In this document: one piece after another, positions 1 to 11,743 of the stretch
How positions within the stretch are numbered: the first letter of the stretch is position 1
Layout: every line of letters starts with the position of its first letter
Assembly: GCA_029945375.1 (NCBI GenBank)
Contig: CM057065.1
Span: 1,922,001 to 1,986,000, forward strand
DNA from: Agaricus subrufescens
Lineage: Eukaryota; Basidiomycota; Agaricomycetes; Agaricales; Agaricaceae
Direction of reading: 5' to 3'
Length of the DNA: 64,000 bases
Translations under genes and position numbers: made by a program
The notes under the pieces: generated by a model
What the model was told of the DNA's origin: nothing
The model's database searches: none
What the model saw: the letters and a program-made list of their open reading frames with translations, nothing else

Positions 1-2480
1 AATGGGAAGACCGTTATCGTAGGTGTTATTCTTTCCGTGGGTCGATGGACGATGAAAGATGAACTATGCATATTAGATCAGAGACTTGAGTGTGGGTACC
101 TGAATTCAGCCTACTGCATCCCTGAGCCAACAAATTACGTACCACCTGCTTGCTGTTGGTCGTGTCTCATCACTAGAAACCTTCAACGGCTGCAACAACT
201 TACTTGGGTCATGTTCACAATGCGACTGTCGCCAGATTCTCTCCTTCTGGGTACTACTGCGCGTCAGGAGATGTCAGCGGCACTGGTGAATCAATTCCTC
301 TTCTATCCTTCAACCGTATTGTCTCTAACCATTGGCCTTAGTGAGGATATGGGACACCGTTGGTGAAGACCAGATTCTGAAGGGAGAGTATAAGGTCATT
401 TCTGGAAAGATGTAAATGGTGTTTCGTGGTGTGTTTCCGCAACTAATGCGATTTGTAGAAACGATCTATCGTGGGATGGGGAGAGTAAGAGGATCATCGC
501 AGTTGGTGACGGACGCGACCGGTGAGTGTCAAGGCTCACGGCTCGCGTTTCCCTGATCACAGACATGGTGGTAGGTTTGGATACGCGTTCAACATGGACA
601 CAGGAACTTCTACAGGGGAAGTCAGCGGCCACTCGAAAGTCATTAACGCGGTCTCCATTCGCCACCAACGCCCTTATCGCGCCGCAACAGCCTCAGATGA
701 TAATGCAATAATCTTCCACCAAGGTCAGTGTTGAATGTTCTGGGATAATGCAAACTGTTGATTCTTGTATGGGAAGGCCCGCCATTCAAGTTTGAAAAGG
801 TATGCTTCTCCAATAGTTTTGGAGTAATAGCCTGACACGGCGGTTTACTCCATACTATAGCTCATCAGAACGCATACGAGATTCGTTCAGGACGTCAAAT
901 TCTCTCCTTCAGGTGATTTGTTCGTCAGCGTTGGATCAGACTCGAAAATCTTCTTCCATGATGGCAAAACTGGCGAAACCGTTTCGGAGATTACAGATAG
1001 CCCGCATAAAGGGAGCATCGTGCGTCATTCTTAACTATGCGAAGTGGAGATAACTAACGAGTGTTCTAGTTTGCTGTTTCCTGGAGCCCGGATAACAAGT
1101 CAATCTTCACATCCTCGGGGGACAAAACCGTCAAACTGTGTAAATTCCTGTCTGAAATGTTTTCACCGCTTAATTAACGTGCTTCGCCGAATAGGGGACG
1201 TTGAGGCTAAGAAAGCGACTGTAACATGGACTACTGGAACTGCGATTGAAGACCAGCAGGTTGGCAATACCTGGTGTGGCGAAAAGAACCTCGTATCCCT
1301 ATCTCTGAGAGGAGATCTCCTTTCATTTGATCCCAGGACACCGACTGGACCTTCCCGAGTGTACAATGTACGTAGCTCGCAAGTGGAGCTCACCCCAGCT
1401 CATTCTTTATAGGCACCCCAAACCGCTATCAACACTATTGCGTCAACCAAACCTGATACCTTCTTTACAGGTACGGCCTCGGGAAGAGTCTACTCTTACA
1501 ACGTCGCCGAAGGCGAATCGGTGTCTATTACGGGAACCAGCCATTCAGCCTATGTTGCTGGAATCGCGAAACTGACTTCGGAGGATACGGTATACTCTAT
1601 CGGGTGGGACGATAAAGTGCGAGAAATCACGGGTAGTGGATTTTCGTAGGTTTTTTCTCAATTGAATGGATTGCAGGCCAAGTAACCTGATCATTGCTTC
1701 TCCAGGTCTGCTGTAATTCCCACCGCTGCTCAGCCCAAATCCATCGCGACTGCAGAAGACTCCACGGTATTCGTGTCTCAAGTTGGCGCCGTCGAGGCGT
1801 TCCGTTCAAATCAGAAAATATTCACTTTGAAGCCATTTTATCCACCAACCACCGTTGCGGCGTGGAAGACGATCGTTGCCGTTGGTGCAGAGGTGAGTAT
1901 ACCCATTTACGGGGCACAAGCTTGATTGGTGTTAAAACACTACAGGATAAAAAAGTACGATTACATGAATGGGATGGGAAATCGATGAAGGAGACTGGAA
2001 TACTCGAAAGTAGCAAGGCTGCTATTTCTGCTTTGGCATTTTCGCCCGATGGCAAATATCTTGTTGTTGGAGATGTGAGTGATGTTAATATCTTGTCTCA
2101 TTTTGTTGACTTATCATGCATACTCTTTTAAGTCCTCTGGCAAGATTATCTTGCACGATGTGGAGAAACGAGAGGTTTGTTATAAAATTTGTTTCATGAA
2201 TCGCTGGTAACACGCACTCTAGGTAATAACTAGCCGATGGACACACCATGCGGCTCGTATCAGTTCATTGTCGTGGACATCCGACTCCAAGCACATCGCA
2301 TCTGGCTCTTTGGATACAAATGTCTACATCTGGAGCGTGGACAAGCCTCTATCGAATATCCCTATCAAGAATGCTGCATCAAATGGTGTAAATGGAGTAT
2401 TATGGGTTGGTCCAAATAAACTTGCGAGTGCCGGTGCGGATGGTATTGTGAGGCTTTGGGAGATCACGTTTGAGGCATAA
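1..2480 (+). CDS. aip1: Actin-interacting protein 1 (AIP1/WDR1), 5' end outside window
   Basis: WD40-repeat protein that works with cofilin to disassemble actin filaments in the cytoplasm. The first bases encode NGKTVIV of the N-terminal repeat, so about 30-40 residues lie outside the window. Exons that read clearly: 177-285 (GHVHNATVARFSPSG), 342-408 (VRIWDTVGEDQ), about 453-521, 562-723 (MDTGTSTGEVSGHSKVINAV, IRHQRP), then exons carrying VKFSPSGDLFVSVGSDSKI, AVSWSPDNKSIFTSSGDKTV, VEAKKATVTW, SYNVAEGE, DKKVRLHEWDGKSM and a last exon ending in GADGIVRLWEITFEA with stop 2478-2480. At least ten introns of about 50 bp interrupt it. The exon between the first bases and 177 (expected RDL region) could not be placed with confidence. 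The family is recognised from the GHSKVINAV and DGRDRFG-type blocks; no lesion was seen. Confidence 0.9.
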
Positions 2481-2782
2481 CGTAGAATCATCGGGTCATT
2501 GAGCATTGAACTAGGGGCCGAGTCTTCTATTGCCTGTTGTAGATTAGGTCCAATATAGTTTATCGTTTCTCCTTTCCTTGAATGTCAAAGGAAAATAAGT
2601 GATCAGTTTCATCTCGTTCTATCGGATCGCGGACATTCTGAGGGGTTGAAGTGTGAGCGTTTTAGTCTCAAGGCATGAGTCAAAAATAAACATCAAAAGA
2701 ACAATGGGCGAGAAGATTAGTTGAGCATCGCTATATATAACAATGACAACAGAAATACTAAGGCTTAAGGGTCCCATGGTAA
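2481..2782. other. Intergenic, convergent 3' ends
   Basis: About 300 bp between the convergent stops of the AIP1 gene and the DUF6535 gene. It is AT-rich and I see no coding signal or repeat in it. Confidence 0.6.
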
Positions 2783-4853
2783 CTACGCTACATAAGTAAC
2801 TGGTCCTCCCAACCGGGCCGAATCATCAGCATCTGTATTACCCAGCCACTGCTGTACCAAATAGTAAGCCTTGGCGTCAGTGAAGTCTCTTCTCTCAAAC
2901 ACGGATAACCGTTCTCTCGTCTTGCGACATAGGATGTCGAAATCTTCTTCGTCTTCCGTACTGATTCCAGTAGCGGCAGAGCTCGTATCAGGCTCAGGGC
3001 CAGCATTCAGATTTGGGTTGTGAGCGCATGGGCTTCCCAAAGGAGGACCAAAGTATTCAACAAGTGCGATGGTACCCAAGATATCTTCATCAGTCGCTCG
3101 ATGTGAATCAATGAGGTGCTTTGCACAACGCAGGAGTTGATATCTGAGTTCTATGAAAAAGAGCAGGTTCTTTAAGATCTGCATCAATTTTTCGAGGTGA
3201 GGAATTTGAGCCTACCTGGATTTAATTTCAAAACATCATCGTACTTCTGGATAGGGCAATCCAGAGCATTACCGATATCTCCACAACGGCCAATGAAATT
3301 GCGTGAGTTCTTGACCCGGATATACAGCTCAACACGATAGTGAAAAAGGATCTTGGCGAGGGTTCGGTTATTAACAGTCAGATGTTGCAAAATGAGCGCT
3401 CTGGTGAAATCATTTCTGATTTCGAACGTATGTTCAAGCCGGAGCTGGGCGGTATTGACATATCTGGGCATATTCCCTATCGTAGAGCACCCCCAAAGAA
3501 GAGTTGCCTCGTCTTCTGAAAAGGACCTGTTAGTAAATACCTTCCAGTCCTCAGCCTTCAGTAATGCCAACTGTACTGCATCCACACCACGAAGAACGGT
3601 GTGGAGTGACTCGCGATCATAAGCAATACCCTCGACTGCTGATGCGAAGCCCAATCCAACATAGCCTCCGAAAGAGCGCACACCTAATTTCTCCCGTAAT
3701 TTGATACATATCCGGTCATGCTCCTGCCAACCAAAGTCTGTGAAAGGCCGAGTTGATATTGGTATCCTAGACCGTGCTGTTGCTTTGCGGCGTAGACATG
3801 GTACAAAAATGAATAGCACCAGGGTGCAGAGATTTGAAATAAGCCAAGAGGCAGGAGACTTGTATGGGCATTGAGGATATGCCTGAAAAATTCGGAAGAA
3901 TAACCCTAGTAGGTTCTGTAGGAAGGGCAAAAAGTTCGCTACAGAGAGCAGAACTCCTCCAACGCTAACAATTACAAGTGAGGGCAAGGCAACACGGTCA
4001 TTGGTATGCCAGAGAAAAATCATGAGGCCAATAATGAATAGCCCAATGGATACCTGCACTAGGAAAAGGAGCAGGTGTGGGGCGTGATGTACATGCCAAC
4101 CAACCACCCCCTCAAAACGTAGTTGACGCAGGGCAAGTGAGTCTGCAGGCAAATTGGGTTTGCGATTTAGATCTAATACTGGGGAAAAAGCGGAGAGCCA
4201 CTGAAGACAGAAGGCCCCGGTCATAACAGCAACAATACCGAGTGATATGCTTGCATAATATAGCTGGCAGACCAGAATAACATAGTCGTCTGGTTTGAAT
4301 GGTGGGTGCGGCATGAAAGTCCGTTGAGCAATGATATCCGTCAGCAATCAAATTGTTGTCACCTTTGTTCTCTTGGAGCAGTGAATGTGCTTGGTTCGCA
4401 AATGTACTGACAGTTGCAAGGAATATTCCCACCTTTGGGGGGAAAGAGGAACTTAGGTCGCACCGAACTAGTGATTATTGATGTGAAATTTACTCACTAC
4501 TAGCATTAGAGAGTTTATCTGTTCTTTAAGCTCTCTACAAAGCTTTTCATCACTTCCCTCAATACTTTCACTGAGTGTTTTCAATGGATCTTTTTCTTCA
4601 TTCGGCAGATACTCGGCCTCAGCATCACACAGCCACCTTTTCTGGTTATTGAAAGCACGCTTGAGCGCATAAGTGACTTATCTATGTCATGAATGCATAC
4701 CTGAGAACCGGCTCTCTATGGAATTGTCATGAAATCTGAGGTGAACAATTATTTGGATTAAACACACCTGGTCCCTGCCTGGCATCCCCTGTATGTTGTC
4801 ACCATTAACACTGTGCGACAGTGTGAATCGCGTATCCTGGTTTAATTCCTCTC
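2783..4853 (-). CDS. DUF6535 domain multi-pass membrane protein
   Basis: Member of the agaricomycete DUF6535 family; biochemical role unknown. Reading on the minus strand, one exon gives RFTLSHSVNGDNIQ, the next RAFNNQKRWLCDAEAEYLPN, then GIFLATVSTFANQAHSLLQE, a 73-bp intron at 4290-4362, and the main exon beginning DDYVILVCQLYYASISLG. Hydrophobic segments fit about four membrane passes (LMLV-VGIFLATVSTF; VCQLYYASISLGIVAVM; LLLFLVQVSIGLFIIGLMIF; LVIVSVGGVLLSVANFL), ending in the family block PYKSPASWL. A further intron near 3185-3220 leads to an acidic C-terminal exon ending in GGPVTYVA. The exact start is uncertain: the first exon upstream of 4853 was not found, and ATG at 4785 is an alternative. 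No frameshift was seen in the conserved part. Confidence 0.7.
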
Positions 4854-5617
4854 GCCTTGGCTGTAATTATAGTTGATCATTACTGGTCATCAAAGGATGC
4901 AGCAGAAATTACGTACTAGCATAATAGCACAGGTATAAGTTGAAGATGAGTGGGGGATTTATTCTGCAAGGTGATGTCAAAACATGGCGCCGAGATATCT
5001 CGGGCTGAGTTCATTCTCCTTTTTTATTTCTCCTTATTTTTATTTCAGTATGTTTTCATTAACTCCTGATAGGGTTGATTGATGGGAAAAACATGAATTA
5101 ATGGTAAGCATCCCATGCGCAGTTGGGGAAACAAATCTCGTCTAGGTTAAGAGGGTCAAGGGGATATTCAAGTTATTGAAGGTGCTTCGATATCATCATT
5201 GGTATCCTCTATTTTTATCCCTTATCTATTTTTGGTCTTTTCTTCATTCCCTTTCGCTTTCACTGATTGTCTACATTCTCTTCTTCTCTCTTACTATACA
5301 GTTTATTCACTATTACTGTACAGTTCTACTTTTGCTGACTCATGCCGAATACTTATAGCTACAGCCACCAAATGTACACCTCAGCGGTCAGCTTACTTTG
5401 TTGGCGCTGAGGTGAGTTTCTTCTCATGTATATCTGATTATCCAAGTCCTGATCAGTAGTCAGATTGTATCTTTTTTAGGTAAATAAATTAGCAGTCAGC
5501 TTACTTTGTTGCCGCTGAGATTGTATCTTTTTTAGGTTATGGGCCCCGGTCTGTGAACCTACATCAACAAAGAAAATTTTTTGAAACCAACAAACCGCTT
5601 ACTTTATACATTACAAT
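4854..5617. other. Intergenic with a broken direct repeat
   Basis: No convincing gene. The 5176-5460 stretch is pyrimidine-rich and only gives low-complexity open frames. A segment reading GTCAGCTTACTTTGTTGGCG plus CTGAG at about 5384-5411 is repeated, with one change, at about 5494-5519. A second short motif, AGATTGTATCTTTTTTAGGT, occurs at about 5463 and 5518. They precede the copia relic and could be remnants of its LTR or leader. Confidence 0.5.
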
Positions 5618-6490
5618 ATGTCCAGCACTGGTGGGAGCGCTCCTCTGATTTTCGCTGATAGCGCCAAATTCAATGGCATGAACTGGGTAACATGGAGAGG
5701 GCTGATCTAGATAGCAGCCGACTTACGAGGTGTGTCGGGCTATTTGGACGGAACTATTTTGAATCCTTCTTACCACAACAACCACTACAACAACTCAAAA
5801 TGTACCTGCTGCCCCCGCAGCCACTACTGCCACCGCAGCACCTGCTACTGCGACAATCACCACATCCACTCATACTCCTGAGACGCCTTGGGAGTCCACA
5901 TCCCCTACCCCTGCAGAGTGGAAGGTCCGAAACGCCTGGGCAATGGGTTTGCTTATTTACAATACCAGTGACCCACTTGGCCTTGGTATCAATATACAAG
6001 GGACCGCTGCTGATGCTTGGAAATCCTATATGGATGGGTACCAAGTGGCATCGGAGGTCGCATTAGCGAACGCTGAACAGGATCTGCGCAATATGATTTA
6101 CAGTGATGGTCACGACTTCGTCGAGTTCATATCTAAACTTCGGACAAAATGGTCTAATGCTACGGCGCTTGGAGCTAAAATTGACGACTCCGCATTCAGG
6201 ATGATTATCATCAATGCGTTGCCTCGTTCCTGGGATCCCATCGTCGCTACCTTATACACAACTCGCTCATCTCTCGACGCTATAAATCAACTCATGACCC
6301 ATTGGGCCAGGGTCAGTCAGGACCGTGTGGTGAATCCTCAAACAACCACAGCTGCACTTCGTGCCGAAGGGAATACTGGCAACAACAACCAAACTCGTAT
6401 ATGCAGTAATCCGAACTGCAACAGACATGGACACACCATAGAAAACTGCTATTGGCCAGGGGGAGGCAAGGCCGGACAATTTCCCCCGGT
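5618..6490 (+). pseudogene. copia Gag remnant
   Basis: ATG at 5618 begins MSSTGGSAPLIFADSAKF, a copia Gag start, but a TAG at 5708-5710 interrupts it. The frame changes before 5943, where the conserved part continues (LLIYNTSDPLGLGINIQG, AWKSYMDGYQVASE, RMIIINALPRSWDPI). It ends with a zinc-knuckle-like CSNPNCNRHGHTIENCYW at about 6400-6453. A one-base shift near 6488 moves the reading frame to that of the protease region. Confidence 0.8.
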
Positions 6491-8181
6491 TTTGGACGTC
6501 ATAACGCCAGGAATAGACCTGCCAATACTTCTGCCAATACACAACAGACCTCTGCGAATGTCGTTAACGAAAATACCGAACAAGTATTTGCTTTGGTTAC
6601 CCATGTTCCCTTCGACAATAACATCACCGAGGTACCTTCCCAAACACCCCTCCCATCATTATCCCAATCTGATCCTATCACGCCCATCATCAGGCCATCT
6701 GAAATGAAACTGGTGTTTGGAACAGCTGATGTTAGAGACATTTTGGGAGATATTGAGACTACCTCGTGTATAACGCATTGCCTAAATGTCCATACATCCA
6801 TTAAAAAAGCCACCACTCTCCTTGACTCCGGTGCTAGCGACCATTGCTTCGTCGCAAGAGAGTGTTTTTCTGCATACAATGTCATTTCCCCTCCTCGAAT
6901 CGGCAATTCTGCTGGAAAGGACTCAACTTTTTCAATCGAAGGGACTGGTACAGCTGAGTTCACCACGACAATTGATGGGAAAACTTTGAGGATCTTGATG
7001 GGCGACGCCCTCCACACACCACAACTGCGATCCAATTTAATTTCCGTCTCAAAACTCGCGAACAGAAGCATCAGTGCAAGCTTCGAAGGGGATACGGCCA
7101 GGGTAAAGCAGGACAATGGCACCACTGTCCTTACTGCCATCAGACAAAATGGGTTGTACGTTGTGCTGGTGATCGATAATGAGCACGCTGAAGCCAACAC
7201 CTTCCAGTCCAAGAGAAAAGCAGTATCCTTTGATTTTTGGCATCGCAGATTGGGTCACGCTGGCGTCGATAGCTTGAAGGGGATGGTCGCTGGTACTTTG
7301 GTAGATGGGCTGGAAATAAATGGACCTGCCGAGATGAAAGCACTTTGGACTGTATATATGGCACACATACTAGTCACCCATTTTCTGAGTCGACTGGAGG
7401 TGAGAGGGAGATTTTAGAGCGTGTGTACATTGATATATGGGGGCCGGCATCGACGCAGTCCACTGGGGGGGCAAGTTATTTCATGTTGATCGTTGACGGC
7501 GCCACGTCATATCGCTCTGTATCTTTCCTATCGTCCAAGTCCACTGATGTGACGTTGCAGGTCTTCAAGGAGTTCCATGTGCAGGCAGAGAGGCAGACGG
7601 GCAGACGGCTGAAGTGGGTCCGGGTGGATATGGGAAGAGAGTGGTGTAACACCACTTGGGATCAATACGTAAAAGAACACGGCATAGCTTTGGATTTCAC
7701 CACACCCTACGCCCACCAATAAAATGGCAAGGCAGAACGCTCTATGCGCACATTGTTGGACACAGCCCGGACGATGTTGGCTGACTCTGGCCTGCCACAA
7801 AAATTCTGGGCGGACGCTGTTCAAACGGCTGTGTATACACGAAATTTCATTCCTAGTGCCCGCGCTCCTACTACGGTCCCCGCTGGCATGTGGTTCAACC
7901 ATCGCCAAGATATCTCACACCTACGACCTTTCGGCTCTACCACATACACTCACATTCCCCGTGAAGTCAGTCCTTCGAAGCTAGCACCTTGCTCAGTCAA
8001 ATTGACCTTGATAGGGTATTATGATTGGCCCGGTTATAAACTGCTGGATCGTTCCACTGGCTCAGTCCATAAGTCGAGGGACGTCATATTTGAGGAGTCG
8101 CCTCCCCACTTTAGCACCGACCCCATTGTCCGCTTCGTGCCGGATGACCTGACTCCGCAGAACACTGCAACTGCCCCTTGA
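6490..8181 (+). pseudogene. copia Pol remnant (protease and integrase)
   Basis: The retropepsin signature LLDSGASDHCF lies at about 6820-6852. The GAG-pre-integrase block FWHRRLGHAGVDSLKGMV lies at about 7237-7290. A frameshift near 7340 separates this from the integrase core, which has DIWGP at about 7430, VDMGREW at about 7625 and the glutamate region NGKAERSMRT just after a TAA stop at 7720-7722. The frame runs on to TAA-like decay at about 8179. Usual copia Pol continues with reverse transcriptase, which is missing here. Confidence 0.85.
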
Positions 8182-8400
8182 CCAAAGCCCTTTGGAAGTC
8201 TCCATCCACCTCCCAATCAGCCGCCTCCACCCCTGCCTCCACCCCTGCCAACTACCTCCTCCTCGCTGCCGTCCCCTAATGTCCCTGGTCCTGTATTACC
8301 CCCTCCGGTAATATCCAACTGCGTGACATATGCCGGTGACACGTTTTCTATTCTTCATCTATATGACTTACATAATGCCAAACAGTGCGCGATGAGTTAA

Positions 8401-9708
8401 TAAAGGAGGTGGATTATTTATTCATCATCTCATCTGAGTCGCTCCCCCTGCTTCGTACCCTCGTTCTCACTCAGCATATTTTGAATGCCAGCTGATAACT
8501 TCATTGCTAGCCGCAGACTGTTTGTGGTTAAAACCATTAATGACAATGGCGATGAAGGTAATTCAGATGCTTTTCCTGCTTCAATGGAATGACTTCCTGA
8601 CTCATTATTGAACAGACAACACATATTTTTGGGTGATAGGACATGGCTCAAATTATGCAATCTCCAACCCAATCAGTGAGAAGTTCTATGTTGGGAAATG
8701 GAATTCGGGGCCTGACATTTTTGTGTAGTACCACCCAAGAATTGTATAATCCCCCGTGATTATGCCTCGGACCATAATAATTCTTCGGGTTTGAGAGGCG
8801 GTGACAGAAGTCAAGACAAGGGCAGGGACAAGAGTCAGTGTAAAGGCGAAGAGGAGGACAAGAACGACAAGAAGAAGGGGGTCAAGGATAAGTATGGATT
8901 ACTGGAACTCATACGGGCAAAGCTTTGTAGGGGTCGGGGTCGAGATTTGGCTTGTTGATGTTCAGTATTCTATGTTCTATTGAGTCTCTTTTTTTTTCCA
9001 TAATTCATTTTTGTTTCAGATGTGTTTCACCTACTACTAGTGGCTGCTACTCCTGTTGTACATCTCCTTTATGGCTGCATGTACCGATGAATTATTAGTG
9101 TGGCGTATTCAGTCATCATGAAAATTTCCACTGAATTAGGGAGGGTTTGACACGACGAGCGATGAATCACACCTGGGCGTGCAATGGGAGACAGTGGTCC
9201 GCCTCCCCAGTTCAATCGGTCAAATGAAAGTGGTTTTCTTCAAGTTCTCCGAGATTTGAGATTGACAAAGATTTCACGTCCCTACACCGCTCACACCTGA
9301 TGGACGTGCACAACACATTCCCTCCAGTAGTGAGGTTGTCGTCGAAGATCCTATCTCATATCTCTATCAAGAGCGTTATTCTGAATGAACTTGCAAGTCC
9401 CAATACGGGTGCCACTGTCGTGACACTTTCAGCTTGATAAATCACGTCTGGGCCCTATGTAGTACATCCGAGTTGTTTCGTCCTTCCTTGGTCGTCAAGA
9501 ATTGACAAAGTTATCAGCTTCTTCTCACATCCGTCATGGGTGGCGCATATCACCAGGTCTAATCATAAATTAAGCAAGTACGCTGACAACTAACACTTGG
9601 ATAAGGTGTCAAGCAAACATTTATTAGCGGCAAGGGTGTAATACGTTACACTGAGTCGTTTTATTAGCATTTTTAAATCCATTGAGACGCTTTCCTCGTA
9701 TTTGATCA
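8401..9708. other. Gene-poor spacer
   Basis: About 1.3 kb with no supported gene. An Arg/Lys-rich open frame at 8801-8983 has no recognisable domain, intron structure or homologous copy in the window, and looks like purine-rich low-complexity sequence. Confidence 0.5.
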
Positions 9709-11386
9709 TTAACGATATATCAACAACTCGATAGGACCAGGATACTCTTTAATTCCAACAATCAAACCATCAGTGATACAAACTCTGTCGTAGGTGGGTA
9801 AGGCAGGAGAAGTAATTTCGAGAAAGGGGAGGTGGGATATAATTGGATGAAGGAAGCTCCTATTTTTAAAAGTGGAATGGTTTTGTTGTTTTTTCTCTTG
9901 AAAACGGCGGACATTATACTTGTTGAAGTCCTTCAACCTCAAAGTCGAATTTGTGTGGTGTTCTGCTATGGGCGGGATCCCGACAGTGCGCTGGCCGTTT
10001 GTAGAGGGAGGACCACTGAATCTGGATCTTGATTTCTTCCATAGTGCAACTGAGGGTCCCCATGCATCCCAAGGAATAGTCGAGGGGTTGATTATAGTGC
10101 TCCACTCGTCGCGAGCAGGAAGAAGGTTCACTAGTGAGTTTCGATGCACAATCATTTCCGTAGGATTTCCGTCAATACTCCATTTGAATATGGCTATAGC
10201 TGATCCCCAGCGGGTAATGAAGGGAAGGGAAGGCGGAACATGCTCTGGGAAGTGACCACCACCCGTAGGATTTGGTGCGCACCAGCACCTTGTGTCATGT
10301 GGGTCGAGAGATACAGAGCTTCTTAAAGGGGGGAGGTCTAAGCGCTTGATTAATTTGACTGGTTCCCCAGTAGAAGAGGGAGGAATGTGATATATCAATA
10401 AGGACCATGTCTTGTTATCTGGGATCAAAATAAGGTCATGATCGAGAACAATGATCCCAGTATTGGACAAAGGCATGGGTTCCTAGATAAGAGCAAGTTT
10501 GAGCGTTGTGGATCAGTCGAGTATGACACAGGCAGAGAGAATGACTGACACATTTAACTTCGCCAGTTTTCCAATTGTAAATGTACAAAAAGGCAGTTTT
10601 GCCGTTGAATTCATAGGAACTGGCATTATTCGAAACGACCAGATTTTCTCCAAATACCTCCATTGCCATGGAAATCGCTGCGTCATCATCAATCTCCATT
10701 CCTTCAGGCACACGATAAAGCGTGATGCTAGGTTTCTCCGCTCGAGGGTGTGCTTTTCCGGTGGAATATTCGAATAGGTGAACTTGAAGCTCATGCAACA
10801 TATCATGATGATTAGGATTACTAGTCCTAAAAATCCGATTTTGAGAGGATTCTCCAAGCCGATCATGCTTAACTCACCAGCCCAAGGTAGAAAATAGGTC
10901 ATGTTCGGCAATGCAGCTACTGAGAAGGTTTGCTTCTTTGACTCTAGTGATAAAACGAGAGTGGTCTGCCTCAGGGTCTCCGTCTACGAGACCCTGGATT
11001 GACAACGATTTCACTATTGGATCCGAAGAATTGGGTCCGAACCTGTGTCTGATGAACAATAAATCACTTCTTTCAATCCGATATTTCCAGCAGTCGCCTT
11101 CTCGAGACGCAGAGATGCTTTTCGTGAGTGCCGGGACCAGTGACCTCCAAGCAGTCTCCTGATCCCTAAGCATCTGAAGTCGCTGTCTAACCGGTAGAGT
11201 ACAATTCGGATTGTCCATAACCTGGGCCACCTTGCACTCGAGATCGTACTGCAGATGAATTGACGTCTTGTAAAGGTCGTGGAAGTAGTGGTTGACTTGT
11301 TGTACAGCGAAAGCATCTCGAACATCCAATTTCGAGTTAAGTAAGACGATGATCAAAATTTCGGATGGGAGTTGAAGAAGTCCCAT
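9709..11386 (-). CDS. F-box protein
   Basis: Predicted substrate receptor of an SCF (Skp1-cullin-F-box) ubiquitin ligase. The N-terminus starting at 11386 carries the F-box (LPSEILIIVLLNSKLDVRDA, then VQQVNHYFHDLYKTS), residues about 5-40. The protein then continues as a long agaric-type C-terminal region without a recognised repeat. Exon 1 ends at about 10887 after FSTLG. A 50-bp intron leads to an exon with ELQVHLFEYSTGKAHPRAEK and FGENLVVSNNASSYEFNGK. A second intron near 10480-10555 leads to the last exon (MPLSNTGIIVLDHDLILIPD to GPIELLIYR, stop at 9709). The splice frames are consistent, and the substrate is unknown. Confidence 0.8.
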
Positions 11387-11484
11387 GGTGTCTGTTTTAG
11401 TGGATTAGATGGCTGAAGCAGTTCGGCAATCAGAGTGATATTTAAACCTTGTTCGCAAAATACCGGGCAAATGGTGTCAGAGTG

Positions 11485-11492
11485 CAAAAAAA
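11485..11492 (-). terminator. RNA polymerase III terminator of tRNA-Ile
   Basis: A run of seven T residues on the minus strand lies about 7 nt after the tRNA 3' end, which is the usual Pol III stop signal. Confidence 0.75.
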
Positions 11493-11498
11493 TCAGAG

Positions 11499-11572
11499 TG
11501 GCCAACGTGGGGATCGAACCCAAGACCTTCGCGTTATTAGCACGACGCTCTAACCAACTGAGCTAGTCGGCC
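11499..11572 (-). tRNA. tRNA-Ile (anticodon AAU)
   Basis: On the minus strand the sequence folds as a 74-nt cloverleaf without an intron. The acceptor pairs GGCCGAC with GTTGGCC (one G-U), the discriminator is A, the D-loop reads AGCTCAGTTGGTTAGAGC, the anticodon loop is CTAATAA and the T arm has GGTTCGATCC. It is close to eukaryotic tRNA-Ile(AAU). The CCA tail is not encoded, as expected. Confidence 0.95.
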
Positions 11573-11743
11573 GACATTTTTGACATGAGTCTCCCGGTTC
11601 TGAATCCAGTCGCCCTGCCTCCAAGGTTGCGTTATTTCGAGCCTCGACTTCTCCTCTGCTTCACACAGGATCAAGGGCATTTTTGAATACTATCCATACA
11701 TGACAGCTATGGACGATGATAGAACTATATACTAAAGCTAAAC

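Larger units (their letters stand above)
5618..8400 (+). mobile_element. Decayed Ty1/copia retrotransposon, lacking reverse transcriptase
   Basis: Gag, protease, GAG-pre-integrase and integrase regions occur in the correct copia order. The coding potential then ends in a proline-rich stretch (about 8190-8310), and no reverse transcriptase or RNase H follows. No LTR pair was recognised. Stops and frameshifts are present in both gag and pol, so the copy is dead. It lies between the DUF6535 and F-box genes. Confidence 0.85.

Noticed and set aside
5176..5460. Hydrophobic short proteins predicted from the pyrimidine-rich stretch
   Set aside because: Overlapping frames both look hydrophobic because of T/C richness; no start context or family.
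8801..8983. Arg/Lys-rich open frame as a small basic protein
   Set aside because: Purine-rich low-complexity sequence, no introns or conserved motif.
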